From Ashinkailepas kermadecensis (Eukaryota > Arthropoda > Thecostraca > Neolepadidae), in NCBI GenBank assembly GCA_034440615.1, contig JAOTOM010003973.1, forward strand, positions 62,001-126,000: 64,000 bases of DNA. Reading direction: 5' to 3'. Below, one piece after another: positions 9,950 through 22,152 of this stretch (position 1 is its first letter; each line of letters opens with the position of its first letter). The notes beneath the pieces are model-generated. The model was not told the origin of the DNA, did no database searches, and saw nothing but the letters and a program-made list of their open reading frames with translations. Position numbers and translations under genes: made by a program.

Positions 9950-11560
9950 TGCCGACCGTCGTCTGTGCCATGAAATGGGCAAACTTGGTTCGCCCGCGGA
10001 AGCGTACAAAATGTCGTTTCGAGCTTGTGTGTGCCGTACTTTGCATCATATTGCGAATAGCAGGTCTTTCTTCTCACACGTTGATGAAGGTACGATGTGT
10101 TAGAACAATCGCGAGAGTATTCCTCGGTGTCCTGTTTTCAGTGGTTTTACGACCCAGTGTACATTCGGCTAGTGTAGGTTCGGAGTGACGTGTTGGTCGG
10201 TACATTTTGCAGTACTACCGATGCGTTGGCCTCCAGTGTTGTGTGATTGTTTCTGTTTGCAGTACTATTGCCATTGTCGTTATTCCAAAATATAATATGC
10301 AATACAAATGGTCATCAGGAACATACCAGCGGCCAATTGTCGCACAACGGCCAGGGGGATCCAGTGACCGGGGGGGGGAAATGGACCATGATCCCATCTC
10401 CAAGCCTGGCTTCTGGATCTGCCCCTGGCAATGGGTACCCAGCCTTGAAAGTAACCACCAGACAACGGACTCCATTGCAGGTACAACAAAAGGGTATTAT
10501 ATGCCCCGGTTCATATTGCCGTCGGGAAAGTCTTAGGCATTTCGACAGATTTAAGATCATATATGGAATTAAGTCCAACATCGATGGCGCGGTAGGTTTT
10601 ATGAGCGATTACAATCAGAGCAGAGAAAGTAGAATGGTGGCGGAGGCAACCATGCTGGGCAAAGGAATATAAGTATTTTTCGTAAGTCAGTCGTTTAGTT
10701 GCGCGTGAACAATGCACTCGATAATTTCGGCAATAGCAGGTCGTTCGATGTCTCTGAAATGAATTATCTCTCTCCCTCTCTCGTGGTCAGACAATATACA
10801 GCACCAATAGCCGTTACGTAGTGGGAGATTTGCAACTACAGACCGGTGGGTACTACAAAATGCTAAAACTACTAAGGTCACTGCTGAGCTGCCGGGAATG
10901 AAGCCAGCGGAGATGTTTGAACGAGCGTCTGGCTTCGCGAATATTAACGTTTGCAGGGGGTTCGCGCATAGAAAAACATCCGACTAATTTAGTTCTTTCT
11001 ACCCCTAGCATAATCGCTAACCATAGGGTTTGAAATATGTTCCAATGACCGATATGGGTCCCATTGGAATGGAACGTGTCGCTTCCGGAGGCGCTTCTTT
11101 AACTTAATTAAGTAACTTAGGGATTTACAAAAATAATGAATGCCACCATCGTCTTTCAAATTAAAAATCACTAGTGAAACATGAAAAAATACGTTTTGCC
11201 CTGATATGAAACTTGTACATTGTGTCCCGAGTTCCATCATTATATTGACGTACTCGATTTTTGTCATAGTTTGATATATTTTCGTACTTATGACCAACAT
11301 TCTGACGAGTCTTGTGTGCAGGATTGTTCAATGCTAGCTCGCGCAACCACCATTGCCGAATATAGAATAATGCTGATTTAAGAGGCTGTAAAACTGCAGA
11401 ATAAATTGACGTTTCTTTTCCACTTGCTATATTTTGTCATTGTTGGGCCCGGCATTCTACCGGTTTCATAAGAAATCTACCGATCAATCAGTGTATCGGT
11501 ATGAATGCTCCTCTTGAACCCGCTGGGTCACGCAGTCACATCCCAAGTGAAGAAAAAATC
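9950..11560. other. No supported gene
   Basis: Short frames on both strands, a short poly-G run near 10370, and no splice-consistent exons or mobile-element motifs that I recognise. Confidence 0.35.
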
Positions 11561-11580
11561 CCATGGGATTGGCATTATTC

Positions 11581-11616
11581 TCCATGGGACATATGGGATC
11601 CCATATGTCCCATGGA
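11581..11616. repeat. Perfect 36-bp palindrome with no loop
   Basis: The sequence TCCATGGGACATATGGGA followed by its exact reverse complement equals its own complement over 36 bp. It lies in a region where TCCCATNG-like words recur (11560-11690). Confidence 0.9.
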
Positions 11617-12079
11617 GGAAAACCTGGATTGTCCCATTATCAAAATCAAATCCCATTGAAATACACAGAATCCATGGAAAAACCAGAACAATCTTATCGT
11701 AGAATTGGGGCAGTTTCGTATAGCGTACCAGAACCCCGTCAAGACTGTTAGGTTCCCGATCCCTCAGGCATCCACGAGGCTTCCCCTTTTTGGAAACCGT
11801 ACCTAACATGCCCACAGACTGGTCTAAGAGATTTCAAGTGCGGCATGGCGACCTGCGCCAAGACCAACGAATAATTAATTAAGAGCATAATAGGTCATGC
11901 AGACATTCAATATGTCAGGTAAAATACGTGGCTCTGAAACAGCCAGAACAGCGGCTCGAACGGCATTGCCACTCTTCACAATGGAGGATCAGTCTTCAGA
12001 TCAATCATCAGCTGACGCTACTTCGATCATCACTGTGTGGTTGGCAGTTGGGCGGCGGCCGGCCTGTTTGAATCTTTTT

Positions 12080-12774
12080 GTGCCATAAAGACATAAAGAC
12101 ATACAAGATCAGTGCAACTATGAGCCACAAGGGCCCTTCTTGGTTGCACTCTGGACACTGAACCAGTTGCCCACCAAATCCGTCGATCAGCCCTCCCTGG
12201 AATACCGAACAGCAAGCCCTCTTTTCTTATGTGTGACTATGCTGTTTTTAAAGATGTTCAGTGTGCTGCTACTGACAATGGTTTCTGGAAGCTGGTTCCA
12301 ATGTTCTACTACCCTGTTGGTGAAGAAAGACTGTCTTAACCTTGTCCTGCTGTGATTAACTTTAATGTCGAATTGATGACTTCTACTTGCATCACTTACG
12401 TTAAATTCAAACATTTCCCTGAGATATCCTTGTTCCTGACCATGAACAAATGTAAAGACCTCGATGAGATCTCCTCTCAGCCTTCTATATCTAAGTGAAA
12501 ACATATTCAATTTCTTCAATCTTCCCTCATATGCCAGGTTGCTTATACCGTTAACCATTTTTGTTGCCCTCTTTTGTACTCTCTCTAAAAGCCAACAATC
12601 TTTTTCATAACTAGGGGACCAAGCTTGGACACAGTATTCCAAATGTGGCCTAACATACGCACAGTAAAGCTTCCTGATGACTTCCTCACTTTTGTATGAT
12701 ACGTTCCTATTTATTGCCCCAAGCATTCTTAGTGCCTTCTTCCTGGCTTCTTTTGTCTGTTCTGATGCCCCCAT
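12080..12774 (-). mobile_element. 5'-truncated L2/CR1-like LINE, C-terminal reverse transcriptase part
   Basis: The minus frame 12187-12774 encodes the end of a non-LTR retrotransposon ORF2, with YCAYVRPHLEYCVQAWSP, KRATKMVNGISNL, YRRLRGDLIEVF and EHWNQLPETIV. The 3'UTR contains AGGGCCCTTGTGGCTC, a motif shared with the copies near 27.1, 27.4 and 30.1 kb. It is truncated at an A-rich stretch (12775-12787). The catalytic RT domain itself is missing, so it cannot move by itself. Confidence 0.85.
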
Positions 12775-13376
12775 TTTTTTTTTTTTTAAATTTAATTTTG
12801 TGTCAGGTCCACACGGGCTAGCCTTCTATCTTACGAACTATTGACGATGGCAACGGTTGTGCGTTTGAGGGCAAGGCAAGAACCTGAAAAGGAATCGCAA
12901 AAAGCATGGACCATACTACCTACCTGTATGAATATGTGAGTCCGAAGCATTTGAACTAATGGCAAGTGGACAATCATTAAGTACACACAATTGTGATAAA
13001 CTGATGTGGGGTGATGTGATAGGCTTATAGCGACATATTGCAGGATTATTAGTAGTGCTACCATCATCTGGTTCGGTAGTTAATGTCTAAATGAAATGCT
13101 ACTGCAAGCTGGAAATGGTGATTTGGAGAGCTGATCATGATTGTGATCAGACTTGTGCTCGACTCACATTTTTTAGTTGACTCACATGTGACTCATAGAC
13201 CTTGAGATCTGATTCGACTCATGATTCAGAGCAGGTCAAAATTATTTGATTCGACTCAATTCAAACTCAGAACTCACAAAGCATGATTTGACTCATGACT
13301 CAAGCAGACTGGCATAAATTTTAATCGATTCAGATCAGACTCATGAGCCATATGATTCAGTGTGCACTGTCCTCAC

Positions 13377-13378
<2 letters not shown>

Positions 13379-13446
<68 letters not shown>
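13379..13446. repeat. (TA)n microsatellite
   Basis: A pure TA run abuts the left end of the MITE at 13447. A similar run abuts another copy of that MITE at 22152. Confidence 0.95.
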
Positions 13447-13449
<3 letters not shown>

Positions 13450-13730
13450 GGGCGTAGGAACGTTTTGAAAAGTGGTGGGGCCAGCCTCATGTGGCAAAAA
13501 CGCATGTTCGCGGAAAAGTGGTGGGGCCAAGAAAACTTTGGCCCCGTATTATCAAAAATCCAGACCCTCTTGATAAAATTTCACAACGGATTTGAGCTCC
13601 TTGTGCTTTGGTCTTCCTCTCCAGATATAAAACTTCCAAATATTAATTTATTTGGCAAATTTAGGAATTATTTAGAATGAAAAGTGGTGGGGCCATGACC
13701 CCAGTGGCCCCACCGGTTCCTGCGCCTATG
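13447..13730 (+). mobile_element. MITE, CATRGGCGYAGGAAC family, copy 1 (284 bp)
   Basis: The left end is CATGGGCGTAGGAAC and the right end is the inverse CATAGGCGCAGGAAC. Each is followed inward by a GTGGGGCCA-type block. The interior has the same order of words as the copy at 20295-20539 (TTGATAAAATTT, CCAGATATAAAACTTCC). There is no coding capacity. Confidence 0.75.
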
Positions 13731-14410
13731 CAAAAACGGATACATTTGCATAGGTATAATTATTAGGAACATGCACCTTATCCTTAGGAGCCCTGCAGGT
13801 AAATAGAATGTAAGTAAATAGTCGACTATCTAGAATATACGAAGGAAGCGAGGGAATCGCAATGCTATGTACCGTTTTATTTGCCGAGGATTAACCAAAA
13901 TATAACCGATGTCCGGAGTCCCAAAATCAATATCTCCAACGTTCAATACCCCATGTAGGAGTCCACCGAGGAAGTGTGGTCGGCGACCACCTTATTTTTT
14001 TACCCCTGTACCTCCACCTCAATAACTCCGTCTCTGGCTTTAACCACAAAATCAAATGGAGCAGTACCATTACACATTTATTACTTCATCCCAATTTCCT
14101 TTCAAAATTACAGGCATGTACTTTTTTAGTTGTCAATCATGCCATTTTCATTAAGATTGATATTTCCATCGCAACTAAAGAGTATCTATCCCTGGCGATT
14201 CGAGGCCCCAAACACGAAGATTGAGTGCCGGGGCACCAGGGATTTTACGAATAAACGAGCCACGACCACGGAAACAAGCAGTACAGGACTTAAGCTCCAT
14301 CCTAGCACAACATACACTCCGTACCTGGTTTAGCAAGCATTGCTTAGCATTTCGGAATAGTCGCAGGGTATATCTCACAGACAGAGTGCCACAGTGATGT
14401 CCAACCTGGA

Positions 14411-16540
14411 TTACACGCCGAAGAACGAGCGACGCCGATCATTTGCTGCGAAGAACTCCGAGGCAATGGCATCCACATCCAGCTCGTCGACGCGCTGACG
14501 GTGCACAGTGCACACCATCGCAGCGTTAAGTCGGGCCTGACCCATGGTAGAGCGGAGATACGACTTGATGCGTCGGAGACAGGAGAAAGAGCGCTCTGCC
14601 GTGGCCGTTGTTACTGGTACAGTAAGGTACAGCCTTACCAGCGTCAGCACTTCGCTCATCATGTTACTGAACACTGTACCACCCGACTGCTTTGCCCCCC
14701 ACGAGAGCCTGAATCACTTGGTGCACGCTCTTTCCTCCGTCTCCAACCACATCAGGTAGCATTTGCAGCTGCACTTCCAATCGTGCAAGGTCCAGATCGC
14801 CGCCATACAGATCCTTTACGGCGACGGGGACGGTGAAGTGCCTTCCCGCACTCGCATCCTCCAACAGTCGCTCCACCTCGCGCACTTTCTGGAACGTCGG
14901 TTGCAGGAACCTTTCCTTGAGCTGAGTGGTCAGTGTGTCCAATATCTCGAAGAATTGGCGTCGATGTAGGTCTTTCACGGTGGAGTCGTGGTACTGTCCA
15001 CCGCCGTCCAGTCGCATGGGAACTTTCCGCTTTCGAGGCAGTTTGGGACCATCCACACCTGCTGCCGCTGCCAACCTTTCAGCTCTCTCGAACATCCTGT
15101 CGAAAGACTCAGTTGAGCGCATCCCCTCATAGCGCTCGCACACACGTTTCACCGCCTCCTGTGTGTTTCCCACTGTCGCTGTCGCTGACTGGAGGCCACG
15201 CGACAGGTCCTCTGCTAGAGAGAATACCTCGATCGCAATGAGCAGCCCGATAAACGTATCGAACTGCTCCATGAGCGCCAGCATTCCTCCTGCTTTTCGA
15301 CCGTGATCGTCACTTGCCTCAGCACTGACTTCCTCCAGGGTGCTCATCACGTGCTCGTAGTTATCCACTACGCTTCGCAGCGACGCGGTACGGCAGGTCC
15401 ATCGCGTGGGGCACAACGGCCGCAGAGTGCCGCCAGCTGACTCTGCGGACAGCGTCACGCGTCGGAGTGCTGCGGCCGTCTTCGGCGAGTTTCTGACAAA
15501 GGATGTCAGCTCGTTGGTAATATCCAGGGCATTTCGAATCATCTTGTTTTTCCTGGCTGCCTCCTGCAACGCCAGATTTGTACAGTGTGCCAGACAATGG
15601 ACATGCAGGGCTGATGGACACTCTTCGCTGATCCTCGCCGCCACTCCTTTCACTCGCCCCTGCATATTTGCAGCCCCATCGTAGGCTTGTCCGCGACAGC
15701 GACTCAGCGGCAGCTCCATACGCACCAGTGCGTCCTTAAGCGTGTCCGCAAGTACTTCACCGGTGGTTACCTCGGTGTGAATCAGTTCCACGGGATCCTC
15801 GTTGATCTGCAGATTGGCGTCCACCCAACGTATGGAGAGGCTGACCTGCTGTTTGAGTGACAAGTCAGTGGCCTCGTCTGCTAGAATAGCAAAGAACTTT
15901 GCCTCTCGGATGTCTTTCAGCATGTTGCGCAGAAGTGTCGTGCCGATCGAACGAATCAGCTCGTTCTGGATCACGGGAGACAGGTAGTGATTCCAGTTGT
16001 TGAGCTCTGGCACGTCCTTCTTTCTGACGAGGAGGAGTTGGCTGAGGTTCCCGTCCATTTCGTGTTTCCCCCTTATGGGAATGTTTTGTCGCAACAAGTA
16101 TACCAGAGTCTCGATGACCTTTTTCAGGCATTTTCTGCGCCGGGACTGCTCCTCGCTGGTCTGCTGAGACAGAAGCGCAGAGATGGTCTGCTGTTTCTCT
16201 TTCAGTTCTTTCGTGCATGCCTCATGGTGACACATTGAGTTTTCATGCGTTTTGAAACTCTCTTGCGCCTTCTTCCAATTGTTGAAGCCATCTTCCACAT
16301 ACGCAGCCTCTTTGTTTTTGCTCATCGTTAGCTTTCCGAGCTTGTGCTGCCTCCGGCATACATGACAGAAAACTTTTCCAGACTCTAAGCAGAGGCTTAG
16401 CCACGCATAATTATTGTACCATTCGGGACAAAATGATCGCGTTCGTCCGCCCTGATCACGCGCAGTCTTTGAGAGCGTGGCAGTGTCGGTCGGTTGGTGG
16501 GGATGGACCGTGGAACAGCAAGGCGATGAGCATGGTGGAA
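14411..16540 (-). pseudogene. hAT transposase, main exon with frameshift
   Basis: The acceptor TATTTCCTGTTTTCAG ends at 16541 on the minus strand. The frame runs from VPPCSSPCC through the zinc finger, the catalytic Asp residues and DUF4371 to a premature stop at 14664. The dimerisation domain continues in a different frame to a stop at 14411. One ATG at 16325 lies downstream of the zinc finger, so starting there would lose that domain. Confidence 0.75.
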
Positions 16541-19077
16541 CTGAAAACAGGAAATACGACTAATTACCAATTATTTATCTCGTTATTTTCACAAAAAAAT
16601 TGCGAGTCTTGGTATTCCAGCAGCTGTGATCATTGACTGTGTGATGGTAACAACAGCAATTATATTTTTATGCACAACATGTTTTTCACTGGGTTGTTCT
16701 GTCGATTGTTTTGCCTGCAATTCATTTATATTGTTTGAAACAGCTGTCTTATTGCACCACTTTGCAGGTGTGAATTACCTTCATTTATAAAAAGGTGCCA
16801 CAAGTAATGCTTCTCGTGTTCATGGAGATATTGACCCAGGGGCGCAGCCAGGACTGTCCTAAGGGGGGGAGCAAGGTAATGCTAAAGGGAGGGGTAGACT
16901 GTTGCTGATGGGCAGTTCCAATGGTAAAAAAAAAGAGAAAAACATCGGTCGTAACGGGGGGGGGAATTGCCCCCTCCCCTGGCTGCGCCCCTGTATTGAC
17001 CTCAAGTCCTCAACACAACCAAAAATCAGTTAGCTATACCACCTGTGCAGATACACTACTTCCATTATAAGGCCATTGCTTCTTTGCTTCACTGGCTGAT
17101 TAGATAACTTTAAGCAGAATAGGTTATGAACTTAATGTCATTTCTAGGATCTTACACAAGTCAATCAGATGCAAACCCCATTATTTCATTTATGTACGTT
17201 TAAACCCCTAAGGAACGATAAATGTACACTACTACAGACCTCTCTTAATCGCAATGTGTGACATTTGTGTTGGTACTTGGTACGAATAACATATAAGTGG
17301 GGTATGTGCAGTAAAATAAGCAATATCGGATTTGACCAAATTAATTAACTGCCTCACTTTGGATGATATAGCACATTAGACATTTACATTCGGTGTAATG
17401 GAATTCAGAAACACATTAAGCCTATTACTGCTGGCGGGGGGCCTTTAAGGCCTCCCTCAGGTTTTTTGCTAGTTTCTCCGGAACGGCTGGCGATAAAGAC
17501 CTGAAACCTTCTGACTTTCTTTATTGGTCCTTTTGACAGGTTGTGTCAAAATTTTAACCCCGGGTCACGTCAGGTCAGGTCACCAGATCAGGCCAACTGA
17601 GGTCACCTCATTTCAACTTTGGAGCCCCATCGCACCCACACTTTTACACCGGTCAATTTAAAAATTACCACACTTCATGGCCCTACAGAGATGTATAACA
17701 TATAGTTCGGTTTTTTTCTCTAGCGTTGACCTGACGTCAGGTGACGAGGTGACCTCTCCAATTGGAATAACATGGGAAAAATAAAAAATTTGGACCACTG
17801 CTCTCCGCCACATTGAGCTAGAGCGTCAAACTCAACGCCATTGTGTTTGTTTTATCACCAGCTTTCATACGATATGCAGCTTGACCCCTTTCGGTGACTT
17901 TAGGTCATCGTAGGTCACGTGACCTAAGCTCAACAGTCAAAATTGACCTGGCTAGGGCAGACTATATATCATTCGAACCGTCTTAACAAGGCGAACACGA
18001 TGACGTTGAGTTTAAGTCTCTATCTGAATTAGGTGAAAAGTTATTGGCGCAAAACTTTGCGTAACCTCTATATGGTCGATGACCTCTGGAGGTCAAACCA
18101 TTGACCTGAGGTACAAAATTACCGAAATACTTTCTAGAGTTCACGGTACGAGCTATCCAACGCCATTTTCGGATTTGCGCTAGGAAGCATAGATCGCCAG
18201 ATCTTAGGGGGGGCCGAATAGGCCCGCCGCCAGAAACTGAACCTCGTAAGGCCTGCCAGTAATAGGGTTAAGTCACCAAAACAGAAATTAAAGGTAGGTA
18301 TGCATATCAAACCGGCAAGGAGTTGTTCACATTACCTGCAGTTGCCGGCGATATCCCACTGTTTGCCGATTTGCCGAAGACAAGCTCTATCTTTCCCTCA
18401 GCATCAGTATGCAGGTCAGAGGGGCTGCTTGAAGAAGCGGATGCTGGCGCAGGAGACGTGGGTTCTGGCACAGGATGCGTTGGCGTAGGCAAACACGCAG
18501 GAGCAGACGGTGCAGGTGTAGGCGCAGGAGCGGATGGATTATCCAGGGTGGACTGTGAATAGCAGCATGTGATAAATATCCATCAATGAAGGGACTTCTA
18601 TGAAGCAACTGCAGTTGACAATATTATGATAATTCAATTAAAATTAGGACATCACCACTGAGTGAATCCGTACCAAGTGTTGCCGATGACGATTCGTAAT
18701 ACGGATCGAAAGCGCTCCAACCAACATGTTCACATAGTGGTGATGTCCTAATTTTAATTCAATCTACGATGCCACTAATTATGAATTTGGAGAAATTATG
18801 CTAATTATTATTATTGCTATTATTATTAGTATTATTCGAAGTGACGAAACAGGTAACAGGTATATCGGTATACACCTACATCGCTACAGGTATATACAGG
18901 CATATCGTTCAGCATAGCAACAGTGAAGAGTGAATGTTGGCATGGCATAAAGTGCCTAATGGAAAAACGTAGTTTTTCATTTAGCTGCATAGGTAAGTAG
19001 CGCGATCAACTGTTTGTTGATGCATAATTACATCCACCCTTACTTACCTTTTTCGCGAAGAAACTTCGTATGTCCAT
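14411..19077 (-). CDS. hAT transposase gene (TTF-type zinc finger, DUF4371, hAT dimerisation), frameshifted
   Basis: Three exons join in phase: 19077-19048 (MDIRSFFAKK), 18552-18336 (Pro/Ser-rich linker), 16540-14411. The main exon begins with a BED/TTF-like zinc finger (SFCPEWYNNYAW, FCHVC, then HENSMCHHEA). The RNase-H-like catalytic core follows, with Asp in FFAILADEATDLSL and Asp in GQAYDGAANMQG, and a DUF4371-type LHVHCLAHCTNLALQEA motif. The C-terminal dimerisation segment (TVPVTTATAERSFSCLRRIK) is in another frame. The switch lies at a G6 run (14692-14697 region), where the first frame soon stops at 14664. Function would be cut-and-paste transposition in the nucleus. As read it is inactive, unless the homopolymer is a sequencing error. 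A ZMYM1-like domesticated gene is the alternative. Confidence 0.75.
16837..16993. mobile_element. hAT-type MITE, 157 bp, exact 8-bp duplication
   Basis: Ends CAGGGGCGCAGCCAG and CTGGCTGCGCCCCTG are inverted. TATTGACC occurs exactly on both sides (16829-16836 and 16994-17001). There is no coding capacity. Confidence 0.92.
17420..18267. mobile_element. TTAA-flanked DNA element, 848 bp
   Basis: TTAA at 17416-17419 and 18268-18271 brackets inverted ends GCCTATTACTGCTGGC and CCCTATTACTGGC. G-runs lie just inside both ends. The interior carries many AGGTCA/TGACCT hexamers (17565-18115), as in the TTAA element at 5051-6027. It is non-autonomous and lies in the intron between hAT exons 2 and 3. Confidence 0.7.
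18336..18552 (-). CDS. hAT transposase, linker exon 2
   Basis: It enters after TATTCACAG in phase 0 and leaves at GCAG/GTAATG with one base. It is Pro/Ser/Ala-rich (PTPTHPVPEPTSPAPASAS), then DAEGKIELVFGKSAN. The remaining base combines with the two bases that open exon 3. Confidence 0.55.
18636..18759. mobile_element. Small MITE, 124 bp, 23-24-bp inverted ends
   Basis: ATTAAAATTAGGACATCACC followed by ACT (18637-18659) is exactly inverted at 18736-18758. The interior is 76 bp with no frame. The target duplication is unclear. Confidence 0.8.
19048..19077 (-). CDS. hAT transposase, exon 1
   Basis: ATG at 19077-19075 reads MDIRSFFAKK and ends at the donor GTAAGTAAG in phase 0. A short MDIRSFF-type start is common in this hAT group. 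Confidence 0.6.
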
Positions 19078-19099
19078 CTTCAGAGCCTCTAGCACAACC

Positions 19100-20290
19100 A
19101 GAGGTACAGGATGGTGAAGCAGTTGGTCATGGAATAGTTTTTTTTTTTTTTTTGTAAAACACGATTTCTGAAAATGAAGAGGAACCCTTAGGATATCTGC
19201 CAGCATCCGCCACCTTATGTTATTATTACATTTATACAACACAAATAAAAATGGCATTGGGTGGGGTAGACAGTTGCTCAATGGTGAGTAAAACTGTATG
19301 TATAAAACAAATATCTGAAGCTAGAATAGTCAAATTGCTTGATGCTCCCTCATGTGTTAAGAAAGTGGTGACTGGTGCAGTGGCGACGCCACGGATTTTG
19401 CCCAAGAGGGGCAAATTGCCCGGACGAGTGTCGTCAACCGGGGGAGGGCGCGGTAGGAGAAAAAGCCAAACTAGTGACTGGGGCCGCACATATATCGTTA
19501 TGTGCGGTTTTTTGTTTGTTATTATCGCCTTCCGGTTAGGCCGTGTGAGTGTAAAACACCTTCTGGTAGCCGAAATTTTGCCTTCCGGTAGCCGGAAATT
19601 ACCCTTCCGGCTAGAGTTTTTTTCGCTTTTTTTCATACCATGTGGGAGGGGGATGGTAGATGCGATTTCCAGCTAAGTATTACGTAGCTGATGGGATTTC
19701 AGGTTTCAAGAGAGATGACATGACCTCCCCGGTTAAAATTGACATGTGTGTTGTTTTTTTTTAATGAAACGACTGAAATTCGGTGAAAAGCAACGTGAAC
19801 TTGCCTCAAATATGGAACCCGCATTACACACAAAAGTTGTGGAATGTAGGTGTTGTGAAAGGAATCATCACCCAAATGAGTACAAAATGCATACCAGCAC
19901 CAGGACATAACAACTTAGTCACCCATTTGTCAGAGGTGGCCCCTCATGTCCGAGGAAGTTCATCCTCTCATGGCATTGGAAGAAGGATGTTAGCTAGATA
20001 CACCTATTGGTAAACTCATCATTTATCAAGTTTAGAACAGGGTCCATATTCATCCATAGATTGTTGATAAAGCAGAACTTTTCTACTTCACCAACAAAAG
20101 ATGTCTGGTGGTCTAGCATGTGCCATTCTATAGACCAAAGTTAAAAGTGGAAAGTAGGCAGTGGCACATTGGTGCACATGTCTGAGGAATATCTAAGGTC
20201 CCAATTCACATTTCCTGGATCTGCAACTAGACGTATTTATTGCTAAGATCACAATAGTACAAATATGAACAATCCTCATTCACACAGACC
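19100..20290. other. Interior of the hAT element, no further gene seen
   Basis: This stretch lies upstream of hAT exon 1. It contains a hairpin (CCGCACATATA...TATGTGCGG, 19483-19508) and a CAGTGGCGACGCCACGG word at 19379 that resembles a MITE end without a partner. No further exon is supported. Confidence 0.4.
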
Positions 20291-20294
20291 ATGG

Positions 20295-20539
20295 CATAGG
20301 CGTAGGAACAGGGGGGGGCAGGGGGCCATGTCCCCCACTTTTCAGTCGAAACAATTCCTTAATTTTGCCAAATATTTTGCTACATAGAAGTTTTATATCT
20401 GAGGAGAAAGACCAAATCATAAGGAGCCCAAATCCGTTGATAAATTTTATCAGGATGGTGTGGATTTCTATTTTTATATAATACAGGACCAAAGTTTTCT
20501 TCGCCCTCCCCCACTTTTCGGCACATTGCTACGCCCATG
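20295..20539 (-). mobile_element. MITE, CATRGGCGYAGGAAC family, copy 2 (245 bp)
   Basis: Left end CATAGGCGTAGGAAC and right end GCTACGCCCATG. The interior is the reverse of copy 1: TTTTATATCTGAGGAGAAAG corresponds to CTTCCTCTCCAGATATAAAA in copy 1. It lies upstream of the hAT transposase exon 1. Confidence 0.75.
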
Positions 20540-20655
20540 GTCACCAAGGGAGTAAGTGGCAGATGGGTCGTGACCCCACCACTCGTCCCAATCATGACAA
20601 TAACCATGTCTTCTCCCGGCCTGAAACGCGAGGCAAGGTAAAAGATACTCTTTCA

Positions 20656-21085
20656 CAGTGCTGGGCATCGCGGAATTATACTTCGCGATTCCGCGATCGC
20701 AGACTACCAAAAATCGATCGCAGAAATTTATTAAATTTGAATAAATTCCGCGATCGCGATCGCGGATTTTTTTCCTCCTTAAATTCCGCGATTTTTAGTC
20801 CGCGATCCAAAATGTAAAGCTAGAAAAGACAAAAATTGTCCCGCGCTACCGCTTTACCGCTTATTGGCTTCATTTCTTTGAAGAAATGCGCGAATAAGCG
20901 GTAAAACTTCGCTGGGGTGCTTTTGGGTGCTGAAAAACTTCGCTAGCGATTACCGATGGCGGAATTAACGATCGCGGAATTTTAATTGAAAATTAAATCA
21001 ATATTCCGCGATCGCGGAACGCCAAATTTTCGATAGCGGAATACCAATCGCGGACCACCTATTTTCGATCGCGTGCCCAGCACTG
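20656..21085. mobile_element. hAT-type MITE, 430 bp, GCGATCGC-rich
   Basis: Ends CAGTGCTGGGCA and TGCCCAGCACTG. Flanks CTCTTTCA and ATCTTTCA form an 8-bp duplication with one mismatch. The interior is dense in CGCGATCGCGGAATT-type words in both orientations. Confidence 0.85.
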
Positions 21086-21203
21086 ATCTTTCATGACAAA
21101 TGGCAAATATGGTATCAAGGGTCATCGTTAGAATTAGCATTCATATTATCTTATCATTGACAACTTCAAATAGCCATGCATACATTAATTACCAGTTGTT
21201 TCC

Positions 21204-21351
21204 CACTGGCGGATCCAGGACGGATATTTTTATCGGTTTGGGGGAGGGGGGGCATTTCCGGAAAAATCGCGAAAAACATGGTTTTTACGAAATATCGGCC
21301 ATTTTGGTTTTGGGGGGCATTTGCCCCTAATGCCCCCTGGATCCGCCAGTG
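21204..21351. mobile_element. hAT-type MITE, 148 bp
   Basis: Ends CACTGGCGGATCCAGG and CCTGGATCCGCCAGTG are 16-bp inverted repeats. Flanks TTGTTTCC and TTGCTTCC form an 8-bp duplication with one mismatch. Confidence 0.88.
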
Positions 21352-21530
21352 TTGCTTCCACTATTGAGTCAAGAAACCTGCATCCAGCATCAGTTTGGGG
21401 CGGGCGGCTTGGGCCAAGGTGCCTTCATACACATTTATAAATCGGGTTTGGGCTAGTTGTCAGAAATGTCTCTTGTGCGCCAAATCAAGCTAGCAATAGA
21501 CGTAAGTGACTAAACTGCTACAGTCTGTAA

Positions 21531-21931
21531 CAGGGCTGCGGAGTCGATGGGTTTCTGGGTGACTCCGACTCCGACCCCCCGGAGTCGACTCCGACTCCGG
21601 GATCGACTCCGACTTGGCCAGTAAAAGCCAGTATCACAAACTCATAAATATAACAGATCGAACTTCATTTTCTGCATCAATAATTGAATGCAATGCCGGC
21701 GACGGATAAATGCTCTGCCGGCTTTTTCTCGCGCAGGAAGACGCGTGAAAACGTGCTTATAGCAACGGTTGATCCTCCGTTTCTGGAGATGTTGCTAGTA
21801 CGCTCGAATTAACATAGGTTTGCACCGGAAAACGGCGAACATTGGTTAGCAAGCTAATGTCACCAGCCCGTGTCAGGCGGAGTCGGAGTCGGCATAATTT
21901 TGTCGACTCCGACTCCGACTCCGCAGCCCCG
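21531..21931. mobile_element. hAT-type MITE, 401 bp, GACTCC-rich ends
   Basis: Ends are CAGGGCTGCGGAGTCG and the inverse CGGGGCTGCGGAGTCGGAG. GTCTGTAA is repeated exactly on both sides (21523-21530 and 21932-21939). Subterminal GACTCC repeats occur at both ends, a layout seen in hAT MITEs of many animals. Confidence 0.92.
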
Positions 21932-22057
21932 GTCTGTAAATAAAAGGCACGCCATGTGTACCAGTCATCTATATGATTGTTTTAATGGTTTCTCTCATGG
22001 TTCTAATAATTACTTTACATCACGTTGTTTTCTTATTTATCTTTGGTAGTTATTGCT

Positions 22058-22148
22058 CAAAAAGTGGTGGGGCCAGTTAACATTGCTGGCCCCACCAGGT
22101 CAAAAGTGGTGGGGCCATGGCCCCAGCGGCCCCACCGGTTCCTACGCC

Positions 22149-22152
<4 letters not shown>
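22058..22152. mobile_element. MITE, CATRGGCGYAGGAAC family, truncated copy 3
   Basis: Only the right-end part is present: GTGGTGGGGCC blocks, then CCGGTTCCTACGCCTATG, immediately followed by (TA)n. It could be the far end of a larger element whose left end is at 13447. Confidence 0.6.

Noticed and set aside
13360..13680. Frames with long YIYIYI runs (also near 22025 and 59068)
   Set aside because: Translations of (TA)n microsatellites.
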